Origin: Polaromonas sp.
Lineage (GTDB): Bacteria; Pseudomonadota; Gammaproteobacteria; Burkholderiales; Burkholderiaceae_C
NCBI RefSeq assembly: GCF_012927455.1
Contig: NZ_JABBPE010000017.1
Coordinates: 1-64,000, forward strand
Direction: 5' to 3'
Length of the DNA stretch: 64,000 nucleotides
Shown here: positions 51,050-60,076 of the stretch, in pieces
Numbering within the stretch: the stretch's first letter is position 1
How the letters are laid out: each line of letters starts with the position of its first letter
The notes under the pieces: model-generated
Databases searched by the model: none
The model's input: only the letters and a program-made list of their open reading frames with translations
What the model was told of the DNA's origin: nothing
Made by a program: the position numbers and the translations under genes

Positions 51050-51892
51050 ATGAACTCTTCAACGCTACGCGCGCCGCGCTTTTGGGCTGACCTGAAAAGC
51101 CCTGACTTCGCAGCCCTTGACCTGGCCCGCTGTATCGCCGTGCTGCCCGTTGCGGCGATTGAGCAGCACGGCCCGCACTTGCCGCTCAACGTCGATGCCA
51201 CGCTGGTCGATGGTGTGATCGCCGCCGCTTTGCCGCATTTGCCGGCCGCGCTGCCGCTGCTGTTTTTGCCGACGCAGGCGATTGGCTTAAGCCCCGAACA
51301 CGCGCGCTTTGCCGGCACCCTCACGCTCAAGGCCAGCACGGTGATCAATCTGTGGACGGAAATTGCTGAATCGGTCGCGCTGACCGGTATCAAAAAACTG
51401 GTGCTGCTCAACGCGCACGGCGGCAACGTCGGGCTGCTCGATGTGGTGGCGCGTGACCTACGCGCGCGCCTGGGCCTGCTGGTGTACAGCGTCAATTCGT
51501 TCAACCTGCCGTTGAATGGCGAAGGCGGCGCGTCGGTCACTGACCGCTTCAGCGCGCACGAGCAGCGCTTCGGAATTCATGCCGGCGAGATCGAAACCTC
51601 GCTAATGCTGGCGCTTAAGCCCGAGCAGGTTGACATGGCCAAGGCGCAGAATTTTCATTCCAGCTCGCAAGACCGGGCCGAAAAATTCAGCATTCTGGGC
51701 GACGGCCGCAGCGCCAAGATGGGCTGGCAAATGCAGGACTACAACGCGCACGGCGCGGTCGGTAACGCGGCGGCAGCAACTGCGGAAAAAGGCCATGCGC
51801 TGCTGGCCGCAATGGGCCGCAGCCTGGCGCAATTGCTGAGCGAAATCGACCAGCTGCCGCCCGACACGCTGCGCAGCGCCACGGCGATTTAA
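51050..51892 (+). CDS. Creatininase family protein (cytosolic)
   Basis: A 280-residue amidohydrolase-like protein of the creatininase/MftE fold. The metal-binding segment EQHGPHLPLNVD keeps Glu38, His40 and Asp49 in the positions of Glu34, His36 and Asp45 of Pseudomonas creatininase. LLNAHGGNVGL supplies the next ligand and HAGEIETS a catalytic loop. There is no signal peptide. ATG 51050 is preferred; the frame open from 50618 overlaps the upstream gene. The substrate is unknown. Confidence 0.85.
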   Translation: MNSSTLRAPRFWADLKSPDFAALDLARCIAVLPVAAIEQHGPHLPLNVDATLVDGVIAAALPHLPAALPLLFLPTQAIGLSPEHARFAGTLTLKASTVINLWTEIAESVALTGIKKLVLLNAHGGNVGLLDVVARDLRARLGLLVYSVNSFNLPLNGEGGASVTDRFSAHEQRFGIHAGEIETSLMLALKPEQVDMAKAQNFHSSSQDRAEKFSILGDGRSAKMGWQMQDYNAHGAVGNAAAATAEKGHALLAAMGRSLAQLLSEIDQLPPDTLRSATAI

Positions 51893-51998
51893 GATTGCTA
51901 CGCGGCGTTCGCGATGGCGTGCAGGTGTTGCTTTTGTTTACCCGCGTTGCTTTGAGTCAGGGGTAATATCCGGCTTCCCACCCTCACAGGAGCGCCTC

Positions 51999-52493
51999 AT
52001 GGGCTTACTCGATCTGCTGCAACAAGCCCTCGGTGGCAATGCCGAAAAACATTTCGACGCGGTGGCGCAGCAAGCGCCGCCCGACCAGCTCGGTGCCGGC
52101 TTGGCCGAGGCGATGCGGTCCAAGGAAACGCCGCCATTTGGCAGCATGGTGTCCCAGATGTTCGGCCAGTCGTCGCCCACGCAGCAAGCCGGCGTGCTGA
52201 ACCAGATTCTGGCGGCGCTGGGACCCGCGGCGGCGACCGCGCTGGCGAGTGGCGCGCTGGGCCGGGTGCTGGCGCCCGGCCAGTCGCAGCTCACGCCTGA
52301 GCAGGCGGCACAAGTCTCGCCCGATCAGGTCAGCGAAATTGCCACCCAGGCCGAGCAGGCGCAGCCCGGCGTGGTCGATCAGGTCAGCCAGTTTTATGCC
52401 CAGCATTCGGGGCTGATCAAGGTGTTGGGCGGCGCTGCCCTGGCCATTGCGATGGCCAAAATGAAGAACAACCTGGACCGGGGCCAAGCTTGA
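51999..52493 (+). CDS. YidB-like (DUF937-type) protein
   Basis: A 164-residue Ala/Gln-rich protein. It starts MGLLDLLQQALGG, has LNQILAALGPAAATALASGA in the centre and ends with a short hydrophobic helix (IKVLGGAALAIAMAKMK). The layout resembles the YidB/DUF937 group, but the match is by general pattern only. CAGGAG precedes the start. Function unknown. Confidence 0.65.
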   Translation: MGLLDLLQQALGGNAEKHFDAVAQQAPPDQLGAGLAEAMRSKETPPFGSMVSQMFGQSSPTQQAGVLNQILAALGPAAATALASGALGRVLAPGQSQLTPEQAAQVSPDQVSEIATQAEQAQPGVVDQVSQFYAQHSGLIKVLGGAALAIAMAKMKNNLDRGQA

Positions 52494-52670
52494 AAGCGTC
52501 AGCGGACGTTCAATAAGCGCTGCTGGCACATTGTTGGAGGTGCTTGGCGGTCCCCGCCCACGCCGCGCCACGGACTTGGCTTACACTCCGCAGTCGCGCG
52601 GGGCTGGCATAGTGACTCTAAAGGTTTGCAGTTTGATTGCACGCCTGCAACCTTCTGGAGGACTCTTGCC

Positions 52671-54023
52671 ATGCGCTTTGACGATTTCCATGTGAACCGA
52701 CGGCTTACTGCAGTCGCATGTCTGGCCTTTTTTGGCGCTGTACTGGGGGGCTTGGCCGGCTGCGGTGACCGCGCCACGCTTGTGCCCACTGCAGGCATGG
52801 GCGCGACGCCGACGCTGCCCCAGCCCAAGAGCAGTTTGATTCCAACCGTTGACATCGCCCCCGCCATAGGCTGGTCCGACGGTGTCATGCCGACCGCCAT
52901 GGCGGGCCTGAGCGTCACGGCGCTGGCAACCGGGCTGGCACACCCGCGCTGGGTCTATGTGCTGCCCAACGGTGACGTGCTGGTGGCTGAAACCAACGCA
53001 CCGCCCAAGCCAGAAGACGGCAAAGGCATCAAGGGCTGGTTCATGAAAAAAGCCATGGCCAAAGCCGGTGCTGGCGTGCCATCGGCCAACCGCATCACGC
53101 TGCTGCGCGATGCCGATGGCGACGGCAAGGCAGAGATCCGCACGGTGTTTCTGCAAAACCTGAGCTCGCCTTTCGGCATGACCTTGGTCGGCAATGATTT
53201 GTACGTTGCCAATTCCGACTCGCTGGTGCGCTTCCCTTACCAGAGCGGGCAGACCAGCATCAGTGCCGCCCCGGTCAAGGTGCTCGATTTGCCAGCCGGC
53301 CCGATCAACCACCACTGGACCAAAAACGTCATCGCCAGCCGCGACGGCACAAAGCTCTATGTCACCGTCGGCTCCAACAGCAACGTCGGTGAGCGTGGCG
53401 CCGACGCCGAGGTGGGCCGTGCCGCGATCTGGGAGGTCGATGCCAAAAGCGGCACGCACCGGGTCTTTGCCAGCGGGCTGCGCAACCCGAACGGCATGGG
53501 CTGGGCACCTGGAACCGATGTGCTCTGGACGGTGGCGAACGAACGCGACGAGATCGGCAGCGACCTGGTGCCCGACTATTTGACCTCGGTGAAGGACGGC
53601 GCTTTCTACGGCTGGCCCTACAGCTATTACGGACAAAACGTTGATGTGCGCGTCAAGCCGCCGCAGCCCGACCTGGTGGCCAAGGCGATTGCGCCCGACT
53701 ACGCCCTGGGCTCACACGTCGCGGCGCTGGGCATGACGTTTTCCGAAGGCAATGCCCTGCCGCCAGCCTTGGCCAGCGGCGTGTTTGTGGGCGAACACGG
53801 CTCATGGAACCGCAAGCCGCAAAGCGGCTACAAGGTTGTCTTCGTGCCCTTTGCCGGGGGCAAGCCAGCGGGCTTGCCGGTCGATGTGCTGACGGGCTTT
53901 TTGAACGCCGACGGCAAGGCGCAGGGCCGACCAGTGGGCGTGGCGATCGACAAACGCGGCGCGCTGCTGGTGGCCGACGATGTCGGCAACGCGGTCTGGC
54001 GCGTCAGCGGCGCGGCCAAATGA
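52671..54023 (+). CDS. PQQ-type beta-propeller dehydrogenase, lipoprotein
   Basis: A 450-residue exported protein of the glucose/sorbosone dehydrogenase family. The signal ends in the lipobox LGGLAGC, so it is probably lipid-anchored. Family elements are [52 protein letters not shown] and [19 protein letters not shown]. Such enzymes oxidise sugars or related alcohols in the periplasm with PQQ. GGAGG precedes ATG 52671. No pqq genes are nearby. Confidence 0.87.
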   Translation: MRFDDFHVNRRLTAVACLAFFGAVLGGLAGCGDRATLVPTAGMGATPTLPQPKSSLIPTVDIAPAIGWSDGVMPTAMAGLSVTALATGLAHPRWVYVLPNGDVLVAETNAPPKPEDGKGIKGWFMKKAMAKAGAGVPSANRITLLRDADGDGKAEIRTVFLQNLSSPFGMTLVGNDLYVANSDSLVRFPYQSGQTSISAAPVKVLDLPAGPINHHWTKNVIASRDGTKLYVTVGSNSNVGERGADAEVGRAAIWEVDAKSGTHRVFASGLRNPNGMGWAPGTDVLWTVANERDEIGSDLVPDYLTSVKDGAFYGWPYSYYGQNVDVRVKPPQPDLVAKAIAPDYALGSHVAALGMTFSEGNALPPALASGVFVGEHGSWNRKPQSGYKVVFVPFAGGKPAGLPVDVLTGFLNADGKAQGRPVGVAIDKRGALLVADDVGNAVWRVSGAAK

Positions 54024-54061
54024 GCGGGGCCGGTCGATCAGCCTTAATTTTTGGGTAAAAA

Positions 54062-54112
54062 AGGCCTGTAGAGCGTGTATAGAGGGCGCGTGCAGCTATT
54101 AAATTAATAGCG
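54062..54112 (+). repeat. Family 1 repeat behind the propeller dehydrogenase
   Basis: AGGCCTGTAGAGCGTGTATA, then GAGGGCGCGTGCAGCTATTA and AATTAATAGC. It lies between convergent genes; the AT-hairpin half is perfect. Confidence 0.8.
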
Positions 54113-54145
54113 CTCTGAGACAGCGTCATCGCTGCTGCAATGCTT

Positions 54146-54889
54146 TTAAAACTCGTACTCGGTCTGCAGCCGCAGCGTCGTCCTTGGCGACGCATCGTTG
54201 GTGCCAAACAGGATCGCCGCGTTGTATTTGATGGCCTGTTTGCCGGAAAGCCTGATTTTGCCGAAGATCGCCGGACCAAACTTGTGTTCCTGTTCGGACG
54301 ACGGCGCCCACTTGTTCCAGCGGCCCAGCGAGCCGAAGCCCTGCACGCCCCATTCGAATTGTTCGGAGGCACGGTATTTTAGTTGCACTTGGTAATGCAG
54401 TTCGGTCTCGAAGGGCTCGCTGGCGCGCACATGCTTTTGCAACAGCAGGTTCAAATTGCCTTGAATGGCACCCCACTCGGCCTGCAACAGCGGACCATAG
54501 GTGAGCTCATAACCCTCAGATCGATCTTTGGGGCGCTCTACCTCCAGCAAAAAGCCGACATCCACCGGGTACTTGCCGGTTTCGGTCAATTGAAAGCGGT
54601 TTTCCCATTCCACCGCGTCGAAAGAACTGGACTGGCCGGGCTCGCGTTTCCACTTGGCGGAGATCTCTGTAGCCCACCATGCATTCACGCCCAGGCCAAA
54701 ACCGAGTGAGGTGGCGTAGCCGCTGGATTGGTCTTTGTGCTTGTCAAAGCCCAGGGTAAAGTCGATTTCCTTTTCGCCCTGCTCAACAATCGGGCTGAGC
54801 ACGTACTCGTTGGGGCCGGCGTGCGCCATGACGGTTAAAAGCAAGGGGCATAGGGCGACCAGCACCCTCGCCGATGTGGCGATTTGCAT
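54146..54889 (-). CDS. Probable outer-membrane beta-barrel protein of the iron module
   Basis: A 247-residue exported protein. A signal peptide (ALCPLLLTVMAHAG) precedes a sequence dominated by alternating strands and ending in LRLQTEYEF, a terminal Phe as in outer-membrane barrels. GGAG lies 8 bases before ATG 54889. It is the last gene behind an FTR1 permease and a cupredoxin and may serve in their iron uptake, but I know no family for it. Confidence 0.72.
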   Translation of the reverse strand: MQIATSARVLVALCPLLLTVMAHAGPNEYVLSPIVEQGEKEIDFTLGFDKHKDQSSGYATSLGFGLGVNAWWATEISAKWKREPGQSSSFDAVEWENRFQLTETGKYPVDVGFLLEVERPKDRSEGYELTYGPLLQAEWGAIQGNLNLLLQKHVRASEPFETELHYQVQLKYRASEQFEWGVQGFGSLGRWNKWAPSSEQEHKFGPAIFGKIRLSGKQAIKYNAAILFGTNDASPRTTLRLQTEYEF

Positions 54890-54925
54890 AATAAAACTCC
54901 GGGGAAGGTTAAAGAAAAACGAGGT

Positions 54926-55774
54926 CTAGCGGGCCTGCGCCAGCGCATCCGGGCGCGCTGGAGGCTGCAGTTGGCGGCGCTGCATCTGCCGGGTCGCCAG
55001 GCCGATGATGATCAGGGTGCCGAGGTAAAACGCCAGCTGCAATCCGGACGGCCGCGCGTCGTAGCCCGCCAGCGCGTGCAGCAAAACGCCGAACGGCGAG
55101 TCGGTCCGCAATACCGCCGAGGTATCCCATAGCGAGTTCGACCACCTGTCGACCAGACCCGCCTGGGCCAGCGCCCGGGCCAGTTGGCTGGCAATGGCCG
55201 CCGCCAGCAGCATGATGAGGACGTTGGTCACGGCGAAAAGATTGTGCGGTTTGACGCGCGACAGGCCGAAATAAATCATGACGCCAAGCGCCACGCCGCC
55301 CAGCACGCCCAGCGCCGCGCCCAGCAGCATGCTTGAGGTACTGCCAGGCGTCCCGGTTGCCAGGCCGGCGACGAACAACACCGTTTCAGCGCCCTCGCGC
55401 AGCACCGCCAGCACGACGGCTACGATCAGCGCGCGCGGCGAGCGTGTGCCTTCTCGTACCGAACTGCCCAGTCGCCTGGCATCCTGCGACATCTCCCTGC
55501 CATGCGTGGAGACCCAGATGCAGTGCCAGGCCAGCATTACCAGCGCCAGGCTGAGGATGCCGACATTGACCAGGTCCTGGCCAATGCCGTCGGCCAGAGT
55601 GCTGATCTTGCTGGCACCGGCGGCCAGCGCGAGCGCCCCCAAAAGGCCCGCGAAGACGCCGCCGGCAAGCCATGTCATTCGGCCTGCAAGGCCACGCGTG
55701 GCGGCCGCAACGATGCCGACAAACAGGGCGGCTTCCAGCGTCTCGCGAAAAACAATGATGGCGGTGGCAAACAT
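54926..55774 (-). CDS. FTR1 family iron permease
   Basis: A 282-residue inner-membrane protein with about seven helices. Two REXXE iron-translocation motifs are present: RETLE at residues 10-14 (MFATAIIVFRETLEAALFVG) and REGAE in VVLAVLREGAETVLFVAG. It imports ferric iron in step with oxidation. It lies 20 bases behind the cupredoxin gene, under a Fur box. Confidence 0.92.
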   Translation of the reverse strand: MFATAIIVFRETLEAALFVGIVAAATRGLAGRMTWLAGGVFAGLLGALALAAGASKISTLADGIGQDLVNVGILSLALVMLAWHCIWVSTHGREMSQDARRLGSSVREGTRSPRALIVAVVLAVLREGAETVLFVAGLATGTPGSTSSMLLGAALGVLGGVALGVMIYFGLSRVKPHNLFAVTNVLIMLLAAAIASQLARALAQAGLVDRWSNSLWDTSAVLRTDSPFGVLLHALAGYDARPSGLQLAFYLGTLIIIGLATRQMQRRQLQPPARPDALAQAR

Positions 55775-55794
55775 GGGGCGTCCTGATTTGATGG

Positions 55795-56142
55795 CTATTC
55801 GGCGACGACCACGCCTTTGGCGGTGGCTTCGTTGTATTCACCCGCAAACTCGTACTTTCCGGGCTTGAGCGGCCCGATGAAAATGACTACCTTGGCGCCG
55901 GGCGGAACCACTTTCTCCCGGTTCAGCGTGTGGCTCTCGAATTCTTCGGGTGTTGCATCCTGGTTGTGCACCGTCAGGCGAATGCGCTGGCCCGCCGGCA
56001 CCTTGATTTCAGTCGGCTCGAAACGGTGATTTTTAATCACCAGCAGTGCTTCGGAATCGGCCATGGTAAGGGTGCAGGCGCAGAGCGCGGCCACGCCGCC
56101 CACCATGCGCAAGGCGTTGGAAGATGCAGTGAAAGATTTCAT
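55795..56142 (-). CDS. Periplasmic cupredoxin-domain protein (EfeO-like)
   Basis: A 115-residue exported protein. The signal peptide ends near CTLTMADS. The cupredoxin fold runs from ALLVIKNHRFEPTEIKVPAG to YEFAGEYNEATAKGVVV, with FESHTLNREKVVP holding a His. No Cys lies in the C-terminal loop, so this is not a type 1 blue copper protein; it resembles the N-terminal domain of EfeO. It probably supplies or oxidises iron for the FTR1 permease next door. Confidence 0.87.
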   Translation of the reverse strand: MKSFTASSNALRMVGGVAALCACTLTMADSEALLVIKNHRFEPTEIKVPAGQRIRLTVHNQDATPEEFESHTLNREKVVPPGAKVVIFIGPLKPGKYEFAGEYNEATAKGVVVAE

Positions 56143-56178
56143 TTTTACCTGTCATGTTTGTTCAATAATTGAAGTGTA

Positions 56179-56195
56179 ATAAGAATGATTCGTAT
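56179..56195 (-). promoter_or_regulatory. Fur box upstream of the iron module
   Basis: ATAAGAAT-G-ATTCGTAT is an almost perfect inverted repeat (7 of 8 arms match) of the form seen in proteobacterial Fur boxes, AATnAGAATnATTCTnATT. It lies 37 bases before the cupredoxin ATG in an AT-rich stretch likely to hold the promoter. Iron-dependent repression is expected. Confidence 0.72.
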
Positions 56196-56316
56196 ATGCA
56201 ACGGCTATTTAAAGATTAAAAATTTGGCTGAAAAAGTGGGGCAATTTCGTCCGAGGCGGACAGGCTGCGGTCCCTCAACTGAAAGAGCCGCTGGTCCCGA
56301 TGTCAGGGATTAAAAA

Positions 56317-56365
56317 TGGCTGTAGCCCATACAGGACGGGCGTGACCAGCTATTTATTCAGTAGC
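56317..56365 (+). repeat. Family 1 repeat upstream of the iron module
   Basis: GGCTGTAGCCCATACAGGAC, then GGGCGTGACCAGCTATTTAT and TCAGTAGC. It closes the 258-base gap (56143-56400) between the iron module and the phosphatase gene; the rest of that gap holds the Fur box and promoter. Confidence 0.82.
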
Positions 56366-56400
56366 ATCTTGCTTCAAGCCGCTTCAGGGCAAAGCCGGCT

Positions 56401-57195
56401 TTACGCGTAGGTCACCCAGCTGGCGTATTCGGGCGCATCGAGGTGCGGCAGCGTGTTGTAGGTCACCAGCATGTGGCGTTTGGGCGTGAAGGCGAATTCG
56501 GTGACCGAGCAGTTGCGGATGCGCAGGTTCAGCTCAATCGTTGTCTCGGGGCTGGTGCCCAGCACCTGGCCGACGGCGGTCGCTATCGGGCCGCCGCTGG
56601 AGACCAGCAGCACGTTGCCCTCGCACTCGGTGCGGATGTGCGCCAGCGCAGCGGCTACGCCCGCAGAAAATTCGCGGTAGCTGGGCATGCCCACGGGGCT
56701 GACGGCGCCGGTCATCCACTGCGCCAGGCCGGCTTTTAGCAGGCGAAAGTGGTGCCGGTAGAGCTCGGGCGTGTCGGGTTTTTCCAGCGTGTGGGGGTGG
56801 ATGGCGCCGATCACGGCTTGGCTGTCGTATTCATTGAGGCCAGGCCAGAAGAGGTGCGCCCCCACGCTTGCCACTGCGTGTGCCGCGCTGCCCCCCGGGG
56901 GGGCTGAACTTGCTTGGGGCGGGCCGTCGCTGCGTTCGCGTGCCCCTACGCTTTCTTCATGGCCTGTCGGGCTAGCCGGCGCCATGAATTCAACCCCCAG
57001 GCCCTCGCAAATGCCGGCCAGGGTCTGGGTCTGGCGTTTCAGGGTGCCGGTCATCGCGCTGGTGAAGGTCACGCCTTTGAGGCGGAAATACTCTCCCAGC
57101 CGCATGGCTTGCTGCCGCCCCAGGGCGCTGAGCTGGTCGTAGTCGTCGGCGCCAAATGAAGCCTGGCCGTGGCGTACAAGGTATAAGGTTCCCAC
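56401..57195 (-). CDS. Histidine phosphatase family protein with repeat insert
   Basis: A 264-residue phosphoglycerate-mutase-like phosphatase. The catalytic motif LVRHGQASFG is at the N-terminus, and the second His is in NVLLVSSGGPIATAVGQVLG/AIHPHTLEK surroundings. Between GLGVEFMAPASP and LFWPGLNEYD lies a 35-40 residue Ser/Ala/Pro/Gly-rich segment encoded by a family 2 repeat. The core is otherwise intact. The substrate is unknown. Confidence 0.85.
   Translation of the reverse strand: MGTLYLVRHGQASFGADDYDQLSALGRQQAMRLGEYFRLKGVTFTSAMTGTLKRQTQTLAGICEGLGVEFMAPASPTGHEESVGARERSDGPPQASSAPPGGSAAHAVASVGAHLFWPGLNEYDSQAVIGAIHPHTLEKPDTPELYRHHFRLLKAGLAQWMTGAVSPVGMPSYREFSAGVAAALAHIRTECEGNVLLVSSGGPIATAVGQVLGTSPETTIELNLRIRNCSVTEFAFTPKRHMLVTYNTLPHLDAPEYASWVTYA
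56866..56965. repeat. Family 2 repeat inside the histidine phosphatase gene
   Basis: GCCCCCACGCTTGCCACTGC, then GTGTGCCGCGCTGCCCCCCG and GGGGGGCTGAACTTGCTTGG, closing with GCGTGCCCCTACG. The core agrees with the copy at 13541. In frame on the minus strand it gives an Ala/Pro-rich loop. Confidence 0.75.
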
Positions 57196-57261
57196 AGCGC
57201 GAATTAGACCAGAGCAGCCCTTGAAAATTGTCGCGTGCGTGACGACGACTGGCGGGCGTTT

Positions 57262-57621
57262 TTAGTGCGGCAGTGCCGCCGCCTTGGCTGGCGCAGCATT
57301 CGGCGGCGCGGCTGCCAGCGTGGTGCGCTGGGCGGCGAGCTGTTGAGCCGATTCATCGACGCGCGGCAAAGACAGGTAGCGCAGGCAGCAGACGCGCAAA
57401 AATGACGTGAAGTTGGGGTTGTCTTCGCGCAGCGCGCAGAGTTCCTCGTACAGCGTGGCGATCATCTGGTTAGTGGTTTTGCCCTCGCGCGCGGCGATCT
57501 CCGCCAGCACGTCCCAAAACAGGTTCTCCAGCCGGATGGTGGTCACGACGTTGCTGATGCGTATGGAACGCGTGCGCGCTTCGTACTGGATCGGGTCGGC
57601 ATGCACATAGACGTAACACAT
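57262..57621 (-). CDS. Ribbon-helix-helix domain protein
   Basis: A 119-residue protein. The N-terminal half carries a ribbon-helix-helix pattern, TTIRLENLFWDVLAEIAARE then KTTNQMIATLYEEL. The end is Ala/Pro-rich and probably disordered. It resembles RHH_4-type proteins, possible DNA-binding regulators. No clear target is visible; it is isolated between two unrelated genes. Confidence 0.75.
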   Translation of the reverse strand: MCYVYVHADPIQYEARTRSIRISNVVTTIRLENLFWDVLAEIAAREGKTTNQMIATLYEELCALREDNPNFTSFLRVCCLRYLSLPRVDESAQQLAAQRTTLAAAPPNAAPAKAAALPH

Positions 57622-57734
57622 GAAGCGCTCCTTGACGGCCGGGACGGACGGAAAGACTTGAACAACTTGTCTGAAAAAAGAACGGAGCGGCGACCGCTGC
57701 CGCCCGCCCCTTTCTCCACAGACGCCAGCATGCC

Positions 57735-59303
57735 TTAAATCGCTTTTTCCGTCATCTGTTTGGCAATGTAATCAGCCTGGCGAATTGCCAGCGAGACAAT
57801 CGTCAGCGTCGGGTTTTCCGCGCCGCCGGTGGTGAACTGGCTGCCGTCAGAGATGAACAGATTGTTGATGTCATGCGTCTGGCCCCACTTGTTGCAGACG
57901 CCGTCACGCGCGCTGGCGCTCATGCGGCAGGTGCCCAGGTTGTGGGTGGAAGGGTAGGGCGGCGTGCGGAAGGTTTTAATCGATCCCGCCGCCTGGTACA
58001 CCCGCTCGCCTTGGGTGAAGGCGTGGTTACGCATGGCGATGTCGTTCTCGTGATCGTCGTAGTGCACATTGGGCACGGCGCTGCCCCATTTGTCCTTGAC
58101 GGCCGTGTTCAGCGTCACGCGGTTGCTTTCGCGGGGCATGTCTTCGCCGACTATCCACATGCCGGCCAGGTTGGTGTAGCGGTCCATCCACCAGGTGAAG
58201 TCGCTGCCCCAGCCGCCCGGGTTCAAAAAGGCGGCCATGAAGGGCACGCCCAGCGACAGCGTTTCCAATTCATACCCGCCTATAAAACCGCGTTTGGTGT
58301 TGTGACCCGCTTCATCACGGATGATGCCGGCCATCGTGGTGCCGCGGTACATGTGCACCGGTTCCTTGAAGGCCCCGTACACCGTGCCGGTGAGGTGGCG
58401 CATGTAGTTGCGGCCGACCTGGCCCGAGGAGTTGGCCAGACCGTTGGGAAACTGCGGCGAGCTCGACAGCAGCAGCAGGCGCGGCGTTTCAATCGAGTTG
58501 CCGGCGACGCAGACCACGCGTGCTTTTTGCCGTTGCTCCTTGCCGTCCTTGTCGAAGTACACCACGCCACTCGCCTTGCCGGCGGCATTGTGCTCGATGC
58601 GCGAGACATGCGACTCGGGCCGCAAATCGAGGTTGCCGGTGGCTTCGGCCTTCGGAATTTCGACATACAGCGTGGACCATTTGGCCCCCGACTTGCAGCC
58701 CTGGAAGCAAAAGCCCATCTGCATGCAGCGACCGCGGCCATCGCGTGGTTCACTGTTGATCGCCATGTTGCCGGTGTGCACTTCTTTGTAGCCGAGCTTG
58801 GTGGCCCCTGCATTCAGGACCTTGAAGTTGTTGTTGCCTGGCAGGCCGGGAATGCCGTTGGTGCGCGTCACGCCCATCTTGTTTTCGGCCTTGGCGTAGT
58901 AAGGCTCCAGCTCTTTGAGCGTGACGGGCCAGTCCAGCAGATTCGTGCCCTTGAGCTCGCCGTAGTGCGTTTTGGCGCGAAATTCGTGGTCTTGCAGGCG
59001 CAGCGAGGCACCGGCCCAGTGGGTCGTGGTGCCGCCCACGGTTTTGCAGATCCAGGTCGGCAGGTTGGGAAAGTCTTTGGCAATGCGCCAGGTGCCGGAG
59101 GTGGTGCGGTTGTCCAGCCACGCCAGCTGGCTGAAGGACTTCCATTCGTCGTTGATGTAGCTGGTCTGCGACTGCATCGCACCGGCTTCCAGGACGACGA
59201 CTTTGACGCCCTTGATGCAAAGCTCGTGGGCCAGTGTGCCGCCGCCCGCGCCCGAGCCAATGATGACGACCACGCTGTCGTCGTTGCTGTCAATTTTTGC
59301 CAT
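57735..59303 (-). CDS. GMC family FAD oxidoreductase (gluconate dehydrogenase-like)
   Basis: A 522-residue flavoprotein. The FAD-binding loop GSGAGGG is at residues 16-22 (VVVIIGSGAGGGTLAHELCI), and the closing segment has FISDGSQFTTGGAENPTLTI and SLAIRQADYIA. HNLGTCRMSASARDGVCNKW holds a conserved catalytic-region His. It lacks its own signal, as do large subunits of gluconate 2-dehydrogenase type that are exported with their Tat-bearing small subunit. That subunit is the next gene upstream. Confidence 0.87.
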   Translation of the reverse strand: MAKIDSNDDSVVVIIGSGAGGGTLAHELCIKGVKVVVLEAGAMQSQTSYINDEWKSFSQLAWLDNRTTSGTWRIAKDFPNLPTWICKTVGGTTTHWAGASLRLQDHEFRAKTHYGELKGTNLLDWPVTLKELEPYYAKAENKMGVTRTNGIPGLPGNNNFKVLNAGATKLGYKEVHTGNMAINSEPRDGRGRCMQMGFCFQGCKSGAKWSTLYVEIPKAEATGNLDLRPESHVSRIEHNAAGKASGVVYFDKDGKEQRQKARVVCVAGNSIETPRLLLLSSSPQFPNGLANSSGQVGRNYMRHLTGTVYGAFKEPVHMYRGTTMAGIIRDEAGHNTKRGFIGGYELETLSLGVPFMAAFLNPGGWGSDFTWWMDRYTNLAGMWIVGEDMPRESNRVTLNTAVKDKWGSAVPNVHYDDHENDIAMRNHAFTQGERVYQAAGSIKTFRTPPYPSTHNLGTCRMSASARDGVCNKWGQTHDINNLFISDGSQFTTGGAENPTLTIVSLAIRQADYIAKQMTEKAI

Positions 59304-59357
59304 GATGTGTGTCCTGATAAAAAGAAAAGGTGACCTCGGGAGGATGTGCCAACGGCG

Positions 59358-59990
59358 TCAGCCCATCCAGGCCGCAGGACTGGCGTCTTTCGACGGCTCG
59401 GGCAACCACTTCAGATCCTGGAAGCCGCGTGTGATGTAGCCGCCTTTTTCCCACGACGAGCCGGGGTAGCCGAGCGCTGTGAAGGCCATGTCGTTGTCAT
59501 ACAAAGAAGTCACGCACTTGCCCCGTACCGCGGCAAAAAACGGCGTGCTTTCCAGCGACTTGACGGCCGCAAGCTGCTTGGCTGGTGTGGCTTTGGTGAA
59601 GTTGCCGCCGGCGGCCTTGTCCAGGTCGGCAATACCGCCACGCAGCAACGTCGTCGTTTTGGCGTCGCTGGTGGCGCCTGCGTCCAGGTCCTTGGCCAGC
59701 AAGGCGTACACGGCATCCGGCAACTTGGCGTGCGGGTACAGCACACGGCCCATCTTCATCAGCGTGGTGCCTTCGGCGCTGCTCAGCGTTTTCAGCTCGA
59801 CCGCCCAGGCCCGCGAGGGCGCCAGCGCGCTCAAGACGCCGCCCGCAGCCAGCGTACCCAGCAACAGGCCACTGCCACGCAGCAGGCTGCGCCGCGTCAG
59901 CGGCAGCTTCAGTTTTGGCACCTCGCCGCTGTCTTCGCCGCAGCTGTCGGCCACGGAATGGCTCAGGGAAGTAATCGGTATGACTTTCAT
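59358..59990 (-). CDS. Gluconate 2-dehydrogenase subunit 3 family protein (Tat-exported)
   Basis: A 210-residue small subunit. A Tat motif (LTRRSLLRGSGLLLGTLAAG) in an extended N-terminal region is followed by the GDH subunit 3 domain (MKMGRVLYPHAKLPDAVYAL, ITRGFQDLKWLPEPS). GGAGA lies before ATG 59990. It probably carries the GMC subunit across the membrane. No cytochrome c subunit gene follows, which is unusual for three-component dehydrogenases. Confidence 0.85.
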   Translation of the reverse strand: MKVIPITSLSHSVADSCGEDSGEVPKLKLPLTRRSLLRGSGLLLGTLAAGGVLSALAPSRAWAVELKTLSSAEGTTLMKMGRVLYPHAKLPDAVYALLAKDLDAGATSDAKTTTLLRGGIADLDKAAGGNFTKATPAKQLAAVKSLESTPFFAAVRGKCVTSLYDNDMAFTALGYPGSSWEKGGYITRGFQDLKWLPEPSKDASPAAWMG

Positions 59991-60076
59991 CGGTGTCTCC
60001 TGTGGGGTGGATTTTTCGGTGCGTTCATACGCACGTTTCATACGGTATCGCGATGGCGGCGCGTGCGCCTCGGGGT

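Noticed and set aside
57873..59333. 486-codon plus-strand frame opposite the GMC oxidoreductase; similarly 31858-33150 opposite the FeS photolyase
   Set aside because: The minus-strand proteins carry clear family motifs and the plus-strand translations are low-complexity without motifs.
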